This document shows, one piece after another, positions 18,901-25,704 of a DNA stretch of 64,000 nucleotides (the stretch's first letter is position 1; every line of letters begins with the position of its first letter). Below the pieces are notes generated by a model. The model was not told the DNA's origin and searched no databases. It saw only the letters and a program-made list of their open reading frames with translations. The stretch is from Paenibacillus sp. 453mf (lineage in GTDB: Bacteria; Bacillota; Bacilli; Paenibacillales; Paenibacillaceae). A program made the position numbers and the translations under genes. The stretch lies in contig NZ_FPAC01000001.1 in the NCBI RefSeq assembly GCF_900116105.1, positions 2,098,862 to 2,162,861 on the forward strand, read 5' to 3'.

Positions 18901-19618
18901 ACATAGCATAGTCCTCGGCATTCGCTGGATGACGATATGAAGAAGGGATGGATTGAAGCAAATCGTTCGTTGATACGATTCTGTCCGTCGCATGATGAAG
19001 TGGTTGATCGGTTACGATCAGTGGAGATTCGAGGAGAACTTGCACCTTCTCGAATTTTTTTCTTTCTGCGTGATTAGCTGAGAGCTGCAATGTGTTTTTC
19101 ATAGGTGCTGGGAGAAACCCGCCCATGATGCAGCTCCAGAAGAGGATAACAAAGTGATCAATTCTTTCGATCTGGAAAATGACTTTATCACCTGGTTTAA
19201 GCCCTTGAGCAACAAGTCCGCCAAGCATCCGCTCCGCCTGCAGTGATAACTCAGCGTAATTCGAAGTTATGATTTCGCCACTGTTTAAATAGTAATGAAT
19301 TTTTTTGGCGGGAAACTTAAGGACCGTTCGATCGAAAGCTTCAATTAAAGTATGCGGGTCACTCTCGTTCCAAGTTAACGGCTTCCCTATTAGAAGAGAT
19401 GAATGCTGCTCATTCGGTCCACTTAATTCCTCCCTCAACTTCACTGTCGGCTTGGAATATGTAAAATGCTCCCCCCTCGTTAGTAAAACGGAGGCTGGGT
19501 TACGGTTTGTATCATCTAAGCAGGCTAAACTGGTTTGTTTTTCATGGAGAGTTACCTTTACATTAGTTAGCTTATAAAGTTGTCGAATACGTTGTTCAAG
19601 CAAGCAGGCTAACATCAT
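15896..19618 (-). CDS. NRPS loading subunit: acyl/aryl-AMP ligase-T-C
   Basis: This 1240-residue protein opens the assembly line. Residues 1-90 are an unassigned leader. An AMP-ligase domain (about 95-640) follows, with FTSGTTGIPK (A3), WMPLYHAGG, YGMSE (A5), TGD (A7), GREKDVLIINAKN (A8) and TPTGK with the catalytic lysine (A10). A carrier domain (about 745-815, FQLGGDSLK) and a condensation domain (about 840-1235, MHHIMSDGWS) complete it. The WMPLxHxGG motif belongs to starter acyl-ligases of hybrid PKS/NRPS systems rather than amino-acid A domains, so it should load a carboxylic acid. Genes for 4-aminobenzoate synthesis lie directly upstream, making PABA the best candidate; a fatty or other aryl acid is the alternative. 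AGGAGG lies 9 bases before the ATG, and the gap to pabBC is 15 bases. The frame ends (TAG) exactly at the C-A linker and the next frame continues the protein. Confidence 0.88.
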   Translation of the reverse strand: MMLACLLEQRIRQLYKLTNVKVTLHEKQTSLACLDDTNRNPASVLLTRGEHFTYSKPTVKLREELSGPNEQHSSLLIGKPLTWNESDPHTLIEAFDRTVLKFPAKKIHYYLNSGEIITSNYAELSLQAERMLGGLVAQGLKPGDKVIFQIERIDHFVILFWSCIMGGFLPAPMKNTLQLSANHAERKKFEKVQVLLESPLIVTDQPLHHATDRIVSTNDLLQSIPSSYRHPANAEDYAMFLFTSGTTGIPKCVSYRNSNILSNIIGIQRHLQLTENEVTLNWMPLYHAGGLLTNHILGMVIGSEQVLSPVERFLSRPAVWLEDMSLHRVTFSWSPNFGYDQINQLNEESIDDHWDLSSVRILLNVGQPISVMTAKNFLRKLARFGLSNHCIIPAYGMSEFSGSLCFGQQLDDSPSTGVYFVRKDSLEDHLIFGEGNDSNTSVAFAEVGNVIPGVELRISDPNGSELGEGVVGKVHLRGSTVIDSYYKNEAATKEAFTENGWFETGDLGFVKNGSLILTGREKDVLIINAKNVYNFEVEAALKEVEGIVPGYVAAAGMSGGENGNDHLLLFFSPIHNEPDFSILLIQHLRGVISRQFGVYPRYVIPVRRENFHRTPTGKIQRLQLVSDLMQGCYDELLYELEQLIEERVQKSRLIEKIQEEQETITDTIDENTRVRVQYSLDEGLISESALYLAIRNLLEENHLNPSRIELYRIQAKGVGKDQNTEEKAAFLADCFCKVLGLTELSEHEDFFQLGGDSLKMSKLITMIYRRYSIQITAAQFFKQATVAGLLELLSDAEEQEEFLTIPVRSHKSERLPLTLKQKSQWFLHMMVPDSPFYTSTFSIRFQGELQYDTLYGSLLTLFGRHEALRVRFGVDNNSPYQYIEDHVVPYVQFVDLKEWSEEERELHRNTYIKNEANRRFDLINDHCIRCTLLANSIEDHTLVVSMHHIMSDGWSVEIFTNELIHLYLHGNIEEQAETVSYSDYILWQSELENTSSSFLYRKAEYWKKHIEGENMSLQVPSDTLSTENPRFAGDTLEKIVSPRVTKLAYEKVARTNTTLFMLLFATYSYLIHRFTGQAELPITTVMANRNRPDTDKLIGFLANTVVMKVEIADEMTFDELLDQVKNTALGAYQHQDVPLEMVLNNISERESGSLRSPLQVMFTLQNEFTHQYALGQTTAHMKIETGDTSKYDLILHVYEESDVLKLRMEYNTDLYRRETIERLLDFYTTILEGVVDYQTV

Positions 19619-19633
19619 TCAATGCTTCCTCCT

Positions 19634-21430
19634 TCAACTCAGCGTATAATTGAGTTCATGAATAACTTGATCGAGGCTTTCTTGTGTTATATCAATGGAG
19701 ATCCAGCCTCGAACACTATTAATAAGCCATATCTGCGATGCCTCAATTATATCCCGCATCGTAAGGACTCTTTCAACTACCAATCCGCTCTGGACAAGCT
19801 CGTTTCGAAGCGTACCTCCCAGAAGTCCACAATGAATCGGAGGAGTGAACTTCATATTATTGATTTCAAAAACGACATTCCCGGTTGTAAACTCTGTTAT
19901 TTCCCTATTTTCGTTCCACAGAAGAACATCATAGGCTTGTCCTCTTTTTTCGTAATGTTCATTATAGATCTCCCGATACGTTGTTTTATGATAAAGAAAA
20001 CGGTTAGCTGATGAAATCGGAGATTGAGCTAAAACGGCTTCATTCACACCATTTCTATTAGTAATAGGCTCGTTATTTATATTAAAGCTTCCGTTCTTGG
20101 ACAGCAGCAGTCTTGTTTTCCAGATCCCATCCTTATGCTGGGTTGAATGCTGTAAGAGTGCTTGCCTAATTAAATCCCAATTTCCTTCATACTCAAAATA
20201 AGCAGCAGAATTCTTCATTCTTTGAAGATGAGGGTCCAGCAAATCATATATTCCATTTTCGAGTCGGATTGATTCCAACAGCTGAAATTCCGGTCTAACT
20301 TCAGTTAATAGCAAAGCCTTTGTTCTAGCCTCTTGATATTCTTCCTCTGCTGTAGAGTCCCAAGTAATACCGCCACCCACACCATATTCAGCTTGATCTG
20401 TCCGGTGGTCTATCCAAACCGTTCTAATTGCAACATTAAATATAACCGATCCATCTGGATTGATTACGCCAATGGACCCGCAATAAATCTCTCTGGGGGT
20501 ATGCTCCAGTTCCTGTATAAGGTGCATCGTGCTGATTTTTGGAGCACCCGTGATGGATCCACACGGAAACAAAGCTTTAAAGGTATCAAATAGACCTGTA
20601 TCTTCCTTTATATTAGCCGTTACCGTAGAGGTCATTTGAAACAGTGTGTAATACTTCTCAATATCAAATAAGCTGGGTACATCTACACTCCCTGGCTCAG
20701 CGATAACTCCAAGATCGTTCCTCAACAGGTCTGTAATCATTACATTTTCCGCTCGATTCTTATCAGAATTACGTAACCATTCAGATAAAACCTTATCCTC
20801 TTCCAAGGTAACGCCGCGTCTAACGGTTCCTTTCATCGGGCGGGTTTCAATCTGTCTGCCTTTTTTCTTAAAGAACAATTCGGGAGAGGCACTCAGAATA
20901 CTAAAGTCTCCCATGTGAAGCATTGCTGAATAATCTGCTTGCTGGGCAAGACACAATCTTGTGTAGAAGTTATAAGGATTACCTTCAAATGAAGATCGGA
21001 GCCGCATGGTATAGTTAACTTGATATGTATCTCCACGTCTTATTGCTTCATGGATTTGACGTATGTGGTCATTGTATGTGGTTTCTTCTATGGTAGGACT
21101 CCACGCTGAGACCTCAAACTTCTCGCATTCAAAGTGAACTTCGCCGCCATGATCATGATCAAAAATTCCAAACCAGAGTAGAGGTAAAACGGTATTCTGA
21201 TGAACCCTGAATGCTGAATCAAATGCAGGGGCGGCTTCATAAGAAACATAGCCAGCTGCATAATATCCCTCTTTTGTGTACTGCTCAACTCTTTGTAATG
21301 CTTCTTTAACTTCTGAAACGTTCCTTGCCATAATAACTTCTCGTGGATTGCTAAATACTTTCCGTTGCTTACACTTCTCTTCATTTACGAAATCCAAAAT
21401 GATATAGGGATTGTCCTTATTAAAGTTCAT
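19634..21430 (-). CDS. pabBC: Fused aminodeoxychorismate synthase component I / 4-amino-4-deoxychorismate lyase (PabB-PabC)
   Basis: The 598-residue protein converts chorismate plus ammonia to aminodeoxychorismate (PabB part, about 30-380) and then to 4-aminobenzoate and pyruvate (PLP-dependent PabC part, about 385-598). The synthase part carries PMKGT; a lysine in this motif marks PabB, whereas anthranilate synthase has PIAGT. It also has the CGSITGAPK and GGGITWDS motifs. The lyase part shows YHKTTYREIY with the probable PLP lysine, and EFTTGNVVFE. It follows pabA by 33 bases (AGGAGG, then ATG) and precedes the NRPS loading gene by 15 bases, so it is in the NRPS operon and not in a folate operon. 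I infer that it supplies PABA to the starter ligase. An ordinary folate duplicate is the alternative. Confidence 0.92.
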   Translation of the reverse strand: MNFNKDNPYIILDFVNEEKCKQRKVFSNPREVIMARNVSEVKEALQRVEQYTKEGYYAAGYVSYEAAPAFDSAFRVHQNTVLPLLWFGIFDHDHGGEVHFECEKFEVSAWSPTIEETTYNDHIRQIHEAIRRGDTYQVNYTMRLRSSFEGNPYNFYTRLCLAQQADYSAMLHMGDFSILSASPELFFKKKGRQIETRPMKGTVRRGVTLEEDKVLSEWLRNSDKNRAENVMITDLLRNDLGVIAEPGSVDVPSLFDIEKYYTLFQMTSTVTANIKEDTGLFDTFKALFPCGSITGAPKISTMHLIQELEHTPREIYCGSIGVINPDGSVIFNVAIRTVWIDHRTDQAEYGVGGGITWDSTAEEEYQEARTKALLLTEVRPEFQLLESIRLENGIYDLLDPHLQRMKNSAAYFEYEGNWDLIRQALLQHSTQHKDGIWKTRLLLSKNGSFNINNEPITNRNGVNEAVLAQSPISSANRFLYHKTTYREIYNEHYEKRGQAYDVLLWNENREITEFTTGNVVFEINNMKFTPPIHCGLLGGTLRNELVQSGLVVERVLTMRDIIEASQIWLINSVRGWISIDITQESLDQVIHELNYTLS

Positions 21431-21463
21431 TAAACGGTAGCCTCCTATAAGTGCCGGTTAGTA

Positions 21464-22063
21464 TTAAACATACTTTAATTCTGTTGCTCGTTTCTGTACG
21501 GAATAGATTTGGAGAAAGTTGTTTAATATTTGTTTACCGTAGGGAGTAATAATGGATTCGGGATGAAACTGTACACCTTCGATATCATACTTCCGATGTC
21601 TAAGTGCCATGACTTCCCCTGCCTCAGACGTCGCCGTCACTTCGATATCATCTGGAACCTCATGATGAACGATTAGGGAATGATATCTTGCTACCGTCAG
21701 GGGGTTTGGAAGATTCTGAAAGAGACCTTTGCCCTCATGTTGGATAAGGGATGTTTTACCATGCATAGGTCGATCTGCAGGTCTGACTTCAGCCCCAAAG
21801 GCTTGTCCAATTGCTTGATGACCAAGGCAAACGCCGAGTATTGGAACTTTTCCAGCGAAGTAGTTGATGAGTTCTAGAGAGATTCCCGCATTCGAAGGAT
21901 TGGAAGGACCTGGAGAAATGACAATGTAATCTGGATTTAAAATTTCTAATGCATTTAATGTAATGGAATCATTTCTATATACTGTGACCTGTTGTCCAAG
22001 TTCAGATAAATACTGCACTAAGTTGTATGTGAATGAATCAAAGTTATCAATTATAGCAAGCAT
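21464..22063 (-). CDS. pabA: Aminodeoxychorismate synthase component II, glutamine amidotransferase
   Basis: This class I glutamine amidotransferase gives ammonia to PabB. The motifs are complete: IDNFDSFTYNL at the start, SPGPSNP, GVCLGHQ with the nucleophilic cysteine, and FHPES with the catalytic His and Glu. The length (199 residues) is normal for PabA/TrpG. Two ATGs lie close together. The upstream one touches the AGGAGG site, so the second, at 22063 and six bases after AGGAGG, is the likely start (protein begins MLAIIDN). It is the first gene of the NRPS operon. The lysine-type PabB next door makes this PabA rather than TrpG. Confidence 0.93.
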   Translation of the reverse strand: MLAIIDNFDSFTYNLVQYLSELGQQVTVYRNDSITLNALEILNPDYIVISPGPSNPSNAGISLELINYFAGKVPILGVCLGHQAIGQAFGAEVRPADRPMHGKTSLIQHEGKGLFQNLPNPLTVARYHSLIVHHEVPDDIEVTATSEAGEVMALRHRKYDIEGVQFHPESIITPYGKQILNNFLQIYSVQKRATELKYV

Positions 22064-22101
22064 ATACATCCTCCTATAGTTAGGATACCAATTGGGAACT
22101 T

Positions 22102-22119
22102 AGACTGACCGTCCGGTCT
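22102..22119. promoter_or_regulatory. TetR-type operator, copy 1 (perfect palindrome core)
   Basis: The stretch AGACTGACCGTCCGGTCT contains the perfect 12-base palindrome GACCGTCCGGTC. The AGACTGACnnnnCGGTCT shape is typical of TetR-family operators. It sits about 40 bases before the pabA start, where a bound repressor would block transcription. No TetR gene is in the window. Confidence 0.5.
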
Positions 22120-22170
22120 TTTAATGGGTAGAAATGTTTATTTCCTCTCTAATACTCACCTCCTATAATT

Positions 22171-22188
22171 AGACTGACTATTCGGTTT
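22171..22188. promoter_or_regulatory. TetR-type operator, copy 2 (degenerate)
   Basis: AGACTGACTATTCGGTTT repeats the left half of copy 1 exactly (AGACTGAC) and the right half with changes, 69 bases away. CTCCTATAATTAG next to it is also repeated beside copy 1 as CTCCTATAGTTAG, so the two operators look like products of a local duplication. Confidence 0.42.
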
Positions 22189-22384
22189 GTTAACATTCAT
22201 ATAATTCTAATATACTTGATATTATGTACTAATCTACTACAAATTACCTGAGAATGGTATCAGTATAGCACAAGAAATGTGAATATTTGTTATTATATTT
22301 AGTTTTTTCTGTAAAAATGTTCAAAATGGTAACACTGACCTATTGTTTAATACAGCTTTCGACATGTTAAGACAAGTGGCCGAT

Positions 22385-22693
22385 TTATCGTCCCGGCTTC
22401 GAACATGCTTTGATTAACGGATCTTGGAATGGAGGTTGGTAGATCCAATTTAGATAAGAGCTGATTTTCGGGTCACTTTTTAATGCTTCAATTGAAGTCA
22501 ACCCAAGAACAACAAGCTCTCTTCGTAAATAAATGGTGAATTTGCTTATGGCATGGAATACAGAGATTCCCGTTTCCTTATGACTTCCACCCAACTCACG
22601 GGGGGTTAGATGATGCACCGTTGTGACTGGGACGACCCGGTTGCATAGTTCACACTTCCTTAGATGATCCTTCATTTTCTTTTCATTACACAT
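22385..22693 (-). pseudogene. HNH endonuclease-like protein with two compensating indels
   Basis: The frame encodes a small zinc-finger HNH protein: CELC near the N-terminus, then VHHLTPRELGG, and a C-terminal region (SIEALKSDPKISSYLNWIYQ) as in small Bacillales HNH proteins. The middle reads TGISVFHAISKFTIYLR, which fits nothing. The neighbouring frame over the same bases reads NLCIPCHKQIHHLFTK, the expected second CxxCH half of the site. One indel near 22567 and another near 22522 therefore shift the frame out and back. As written, the protein lacks half of its metal site. ATG 22693 follows a weak AGGG site; the frame is open to 22795. It is either a decayed gene or a sequence error. Confidence 0.6.
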
Positions 22694-22890
22694 ACTATCC
22701 CTAAAAAAGGATGAAAAGGATGCTGGCGACAGACGAACTAGAGACGTATCGCATTTCATGCGGATAGATGAATTATACATTACATTGACTGTCAACGCTT
22801 GCAGACGGCAAGCAGATTAAAGAGAGATTGCTTCCTTATATTCTGGCAGTACAGCCTGCTACACTATCATAGCTTAAGTCCATCAAAGCT

Positions 22891-23156
22891 ATGCTCTATG
22901 AATCATCTACGCATATCTTCACTATGCCTACACAATCAGAATTCTGTGTAATCAAGAAAGCACTCGATCAAGACTTGAGTATGAATATGGAAAAAATGCT
23001 TCGATCTGTTCAGCAGCAAAGATTGACCCGATCGGGATCGGTTCTATTGCTCGCTCAAGGGATCGTAACTGGAATGAGGAAGAATGGTCCCGCATCTATC
23101 CCACCGTGCAATTACAAGTCCATGTAAATTCCAACTTCGTCGGCGATGACATGTAA
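22891..23156 (+). pseudogene. Remnant of a Ger(x)C-family spore germination protein
   Basis: In one plus-strand frame (23025-23156) the translation reads DPIGIGSIARSRDRNWNEEE, then WSRIYPTVQLQVHVN. This fits the C-terminus of GerAC-type germinant receptor lipoproteins: a 'DP(I/L)G(I/L)G' stretch, a Trp-rich segment, then alternating hydrophobic residues. The preceding helical part (SMNMEKMLRSVQQQRL) is in another frame, so a frameshift lies near 23020. No N-terminal part, signal peptide or gerA/gerB partner is nearby, so I read it as the decayed 3' end of a gerC-like gene. Moderately sure of family, confident that it is not intact. Confidence 0.45.
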
Positions 23157-23185
23157 TATGAATAGGCCTCATGCTGACGAATATT

Positions 23186-24404
23186 TTATTTAAGTTTTCC
23201 TAGATTTTTGTTGCGCAATAATTGATTAACACGCTCCGAGCTGACCAGCATGAGCAATATAAACAGCAATACGACAGCTGGGAATAGGCTGATTCCGAAG
23301 TTTGTTGCGATAAATCCGAATATAGGCGGAAGAAACGTGGTCCCTGTATAGGCAACGGCCATTTGGTACCCGATTAATTTTGCAGCATGCTCCTTGCCGA
23401 ACCTCGCTGGCGTCTCATGAATAAACCCGGGGTAGATCGGAGCAAATCCGAGACCAATGAGAACGAAGCCTGCAAGAAGGAACACCTCAGGAAGCGGGAG
23501 CAATAAGCACAAGCCGCCAATAACCGCTATGAGATGACCGGCAAGAATTAATACACGGTTGCTTAATTTCATTGTTATAAATCCGGTAATGAAGCGGCCG
23601 ATGGTAATCCCGCCATAATAGAGGGATATCCATACTGCAGCGGTATCTGCCGGTATATTTCTTTCACCTACCAGATAACTTGCGCCCCATAAACCAACGG
23701 TCATCTCTACACCACAGTATAATAAGAACGCAATAAGTGTATATTTAACACCTGTCATCCGAAGGGGATGTTGCGGTGTGGTAGGCATAATCTGATTTGA
23801 GGGAGACATTTCTTCAATATTCTCTTGGTCCTTCTTCCGGTCTGATTGATGCAGCTGGGCGACTTTTTTCCACAGAGGAAGTGTGATGAAGAGCAAGAGA
23901 ACAAGACTAAACTGAATCATTGAAACGGCGAAATACCCATCTCTCCATGAACCCTGCTCAGCGATATAATAAGACATGATGATGGGACCGCCGGTTGCTC
24001 CAATTCCCCAGAAGCAATGCAGCCAGCTCATATGGCGGGCTTTATAATTCGCTGCTACATAGTGATTCAGAGCTGAGTCGACTGCGCCTGCTCCCAGACC
24101 ACGGAATGGCCAGAATAATCAGCCAAGCAAGTGAAGGTGCAAAAGAAAAGCCGATCAGTGCACCTGCAGTCAGGATACAGCTGAACAGAGTAATCTTGCC
24201 TGTTCCAAAAGCCTGGATTAACCAGCCGCTCGCGAGACTCGATACGATTGTCCCTGCAGCAATAATCATCGACAGCAGCCCTGCTGACTCAAATGATGCT
24301 CTAATATCGGGCTGCATGACTGGCCATGCTGCGCCAAGCATGGAATCCGGCAGCCCCAGACTAATAAATGCTAAATAGATAATAATCAAAAACCAAGTTG
24401 CCAT
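23186..24404 (-). pseudogene. MFS (sugar-type) transporter broken by a frameshift
   Basis: Two adjacent frames form one major-facilitator transporter. The N-terminal frame (24042-24404, starting MATWFLIIIYLAF) covers about four membrane helices and runs into nonsense after SLAWLIILAIP. The C-terminal frame (23186-24031) starts MSWLHCFWGIGATGGP. Between them the correct third frame reads GLGAGAVDSALNHYVAANYK, a highly conserved MFS segment, so a single indel at about 24095-24100 separates the halves. The next gene upstream is a ROK regulator 50 bases away, so this was probably a carbohydrate transporter controlled by it. It is either a recent mutation or a sequence error. Confidence 0.8.
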
Positions 24405-24454
24405 TTCACCATCCCTTTCTAAGCTGTCATTAGCTAAGTTCTGTGTACTTGGGC

Positions 24455-25435
24455 TCAAAGCTCGCTGAGAGCCAGCCATTTCAAGCCATCCGCATAATCT
24501 CGAGCCACAGATTGTTCAAAGACAAGCTCAGGACAAGTCGGAATCGAATGTCTTGTAAGATAGTTGTTCCATTCTGTCAGGAACGCTTCTTGATCGAGCT
24601 GCTCCTTGTATATAACAATCATATCGGGTGCCAAGACCGCGTTCACACTCTGTAAAATGCGGCACGCGATTTCATGAAAAGCTTCCACATTGAGCGGTTT
24701 AGTCCAATCCACATCTACAGGAAGATATTTAATTTCCCCTGCCATTCCATTCTTTCCCTTAATGACTCCTCCATTTAGATACGTACCCATACCAGGCGGA
24801 TACTTCTCCGGAAAATAAATGCCTACAATGCACTGATCATCAGCTGCTTGTTCCCGGTAAGCATATCCGCTTATGGCTGCATTTACATCGTTCTCTACAA
24901 CAACCGGTAGTCCATAGGTAGATTCAAGCTGCTCTGTCAATCGCATCCCATACAGCAGCTCATGACTTGTAACTGTAATCACCCCGTCAACCGATTGACC
25001 TGGAATTCCGATCCCGATGACTTTAATAGACTCAAATTCTTCTATCAATCGATCTATACATTGGAATAAGATGTCAGGGTTAAAATTCTGATAAACATAT
25101 CTCTCCTGCTTTAATATTTCTTCATTAAGGTTCACGACACTAGCGTTGATCACATCTTCACTCTGCTCTTCCACCATATGAAGCACAAGTGCCAGACTAT
25201 AGTTATAATTGTACCGATAGGTAAGAGCTGGCCTGCCGCCGCTAGATACCTGGTTCTCCTCTTCAAACAGCTCTCCGCAGTGTACCAAATGCTTCACAAG
25301 CGAGTTAATCGTGACAACACTTAGCCCTGTCTTATGGGCAAGCTGTGGCTTGGTGGCGCTTCCACTCTGTTTCATCACTCGCCGAATCATATTTAGATTC
25401 ATCTGCTTCATTAAGTTTACACTCGCTTTTTCCAT
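24455..25435 (-). CDS. ROK-family transcriptional regulator (NagC/XylR type)
   Basis: The 326-residue protein has an N-terminal winged helix (about 10-75; KPQLAHKTGLSVVTINSLVKHL is the recognition region) and a ROK sugar-kinase-like body (GIGIPGQSVDG, VVENDVNAAISGY, GMAGEIKYLP). ROK repressors sense a sugar or sugar phosphate and usually regulate the adjacent transporter, here the broken MFS gene 50 bases downstream. Start ATG 25435 follows AGGTGA at good distance; an in-frame ATG 18 bases upstream has no ribosome site. Its promoter overlaps an inverted repeat, suggesting autoregulation. Ligand unknown. Confidence 0.85.
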   Translation of the reverse strand: MEKASVNLMKQMNLNMIRRVMKQSGSATKPQLAHKTGLSVVTINSLVKHLVHCGELFEEENQVSSGGRPALTYRYNYNYSLALVLHMVEEQSEDVINASVVNLNEEILKQERYVYQNFNPDILFQCIDRLIEEFESIKVIGIGIPGQSVDGVITVTSHELLYGMRLTEQLESTYGLPVVVENDVNAAISGYAYREQAADDQCIVGIYFPEKYPPGMGTYLNGGVIKGKNGMAGEIKYLPVDVDWTKPLNVEAFHEIACRILQSVNAVLAPDMIVIYKEQLDQEAFLTEWNNYLTRHSIPTCPELVFEQSVARDYADGLKWLALSEL

Positions 25436-25458
25436 ACTCTTCACCTGCCGCATACTTA

Positions 25459-25514
25459 ATAAATAATCTTTATAAAGTCTCTTTATTTATAGACTGCTAT
25501 TAAAGTCATGTCAA
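25459..25514 (-). promoter_or_regulatory. Promoter of the ROK gene with overlapping inverted repeats
   Basis: On the minus strand TTGACA (25509-25514) and TATAAA (25486-25491) are separated by 17 bases, a near-ideal sigma-A promoter. ATAAATAA (25459-25466) is mirrored by TTATTTAT (25483-25490), and CTTTATAAAG (25468-25477) lies between them. This would place an operator over the -10 and the start of transcription, fitting autorepression by the ROK protein. Confidence 0.55.
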
Positions 25515-25639
25515 TACTTATTATGTAATAAGAAGGCTATACTATAATCTCCGGCAAATAATCCTCCTCACCTCTATTAACTGAATGTAGTTTTTCTGTC
25601 TAAAATATCGCAAATAAAACGCAAATCCATGTAGAAAAT

Positions 25640-25683
25640 ATAACAAAATAAGCTATCCCTTCGTATGAACACTCGGGATAGCT
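25640..25683 (-). terminator. Rho-independent terminator of the siderophore-uptake operon
   Basis: AGCTATCCC (25651-25659) pairs with GGGATAGCT (25675-25683). Read on the minus strand, the hairpin is followed by TATTTTGTTATATTTT. It lies 22 bases after the stop of the fused permease gene. Confidence 0.8.
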
Positions 25684-25704
25684 TTGTATTCTGCCAATTT
25701 GCTG

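Larger units (their letters stand above)
22070..22384 (-). promoter_or_regulatory. Leader and promoter region of the pab-NRPS operon
   Basis: This AT-rich gene-free stretch separates pabA from the HNH gene. It contains two TetR-like operator sequences (listed separately) and a second RBS-like AGGAGG at about 22160 with no good start behind it. A TGCTATACT extended -10-like element lies at 22262-22270 on the minus strand, about 200 bases before pabA, with no convincing -35. The exact transcription start cannot be fixed by eye. Confidence 0.45.

Noticed and set aside
78-19618. NRPS as a catecholate siderophore synthetase, given the nearby Fur-controlled uptake genes.
   Set aside because: No isochorismate/DHB genes are present, no Fur box precedes the operon, and the uptake genes are a separate transcription unit.
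19634-22063. Anthranilate synthase (TrpE/TrpG) for a quinazoline or tryptophan pathway.
   Set aside because: The PMKGT lysine and the fused PabC lyase domain mark PABA synthesis.
22141-22170. A 12-codon leader frame starting GTG behind the second AGGAGG upstream of pabA.
   Set aside because: The GTG overlaps the AGGAGG itself, so spacing is wrong, and there is no hairpin or codon bias to suggest attenuation.
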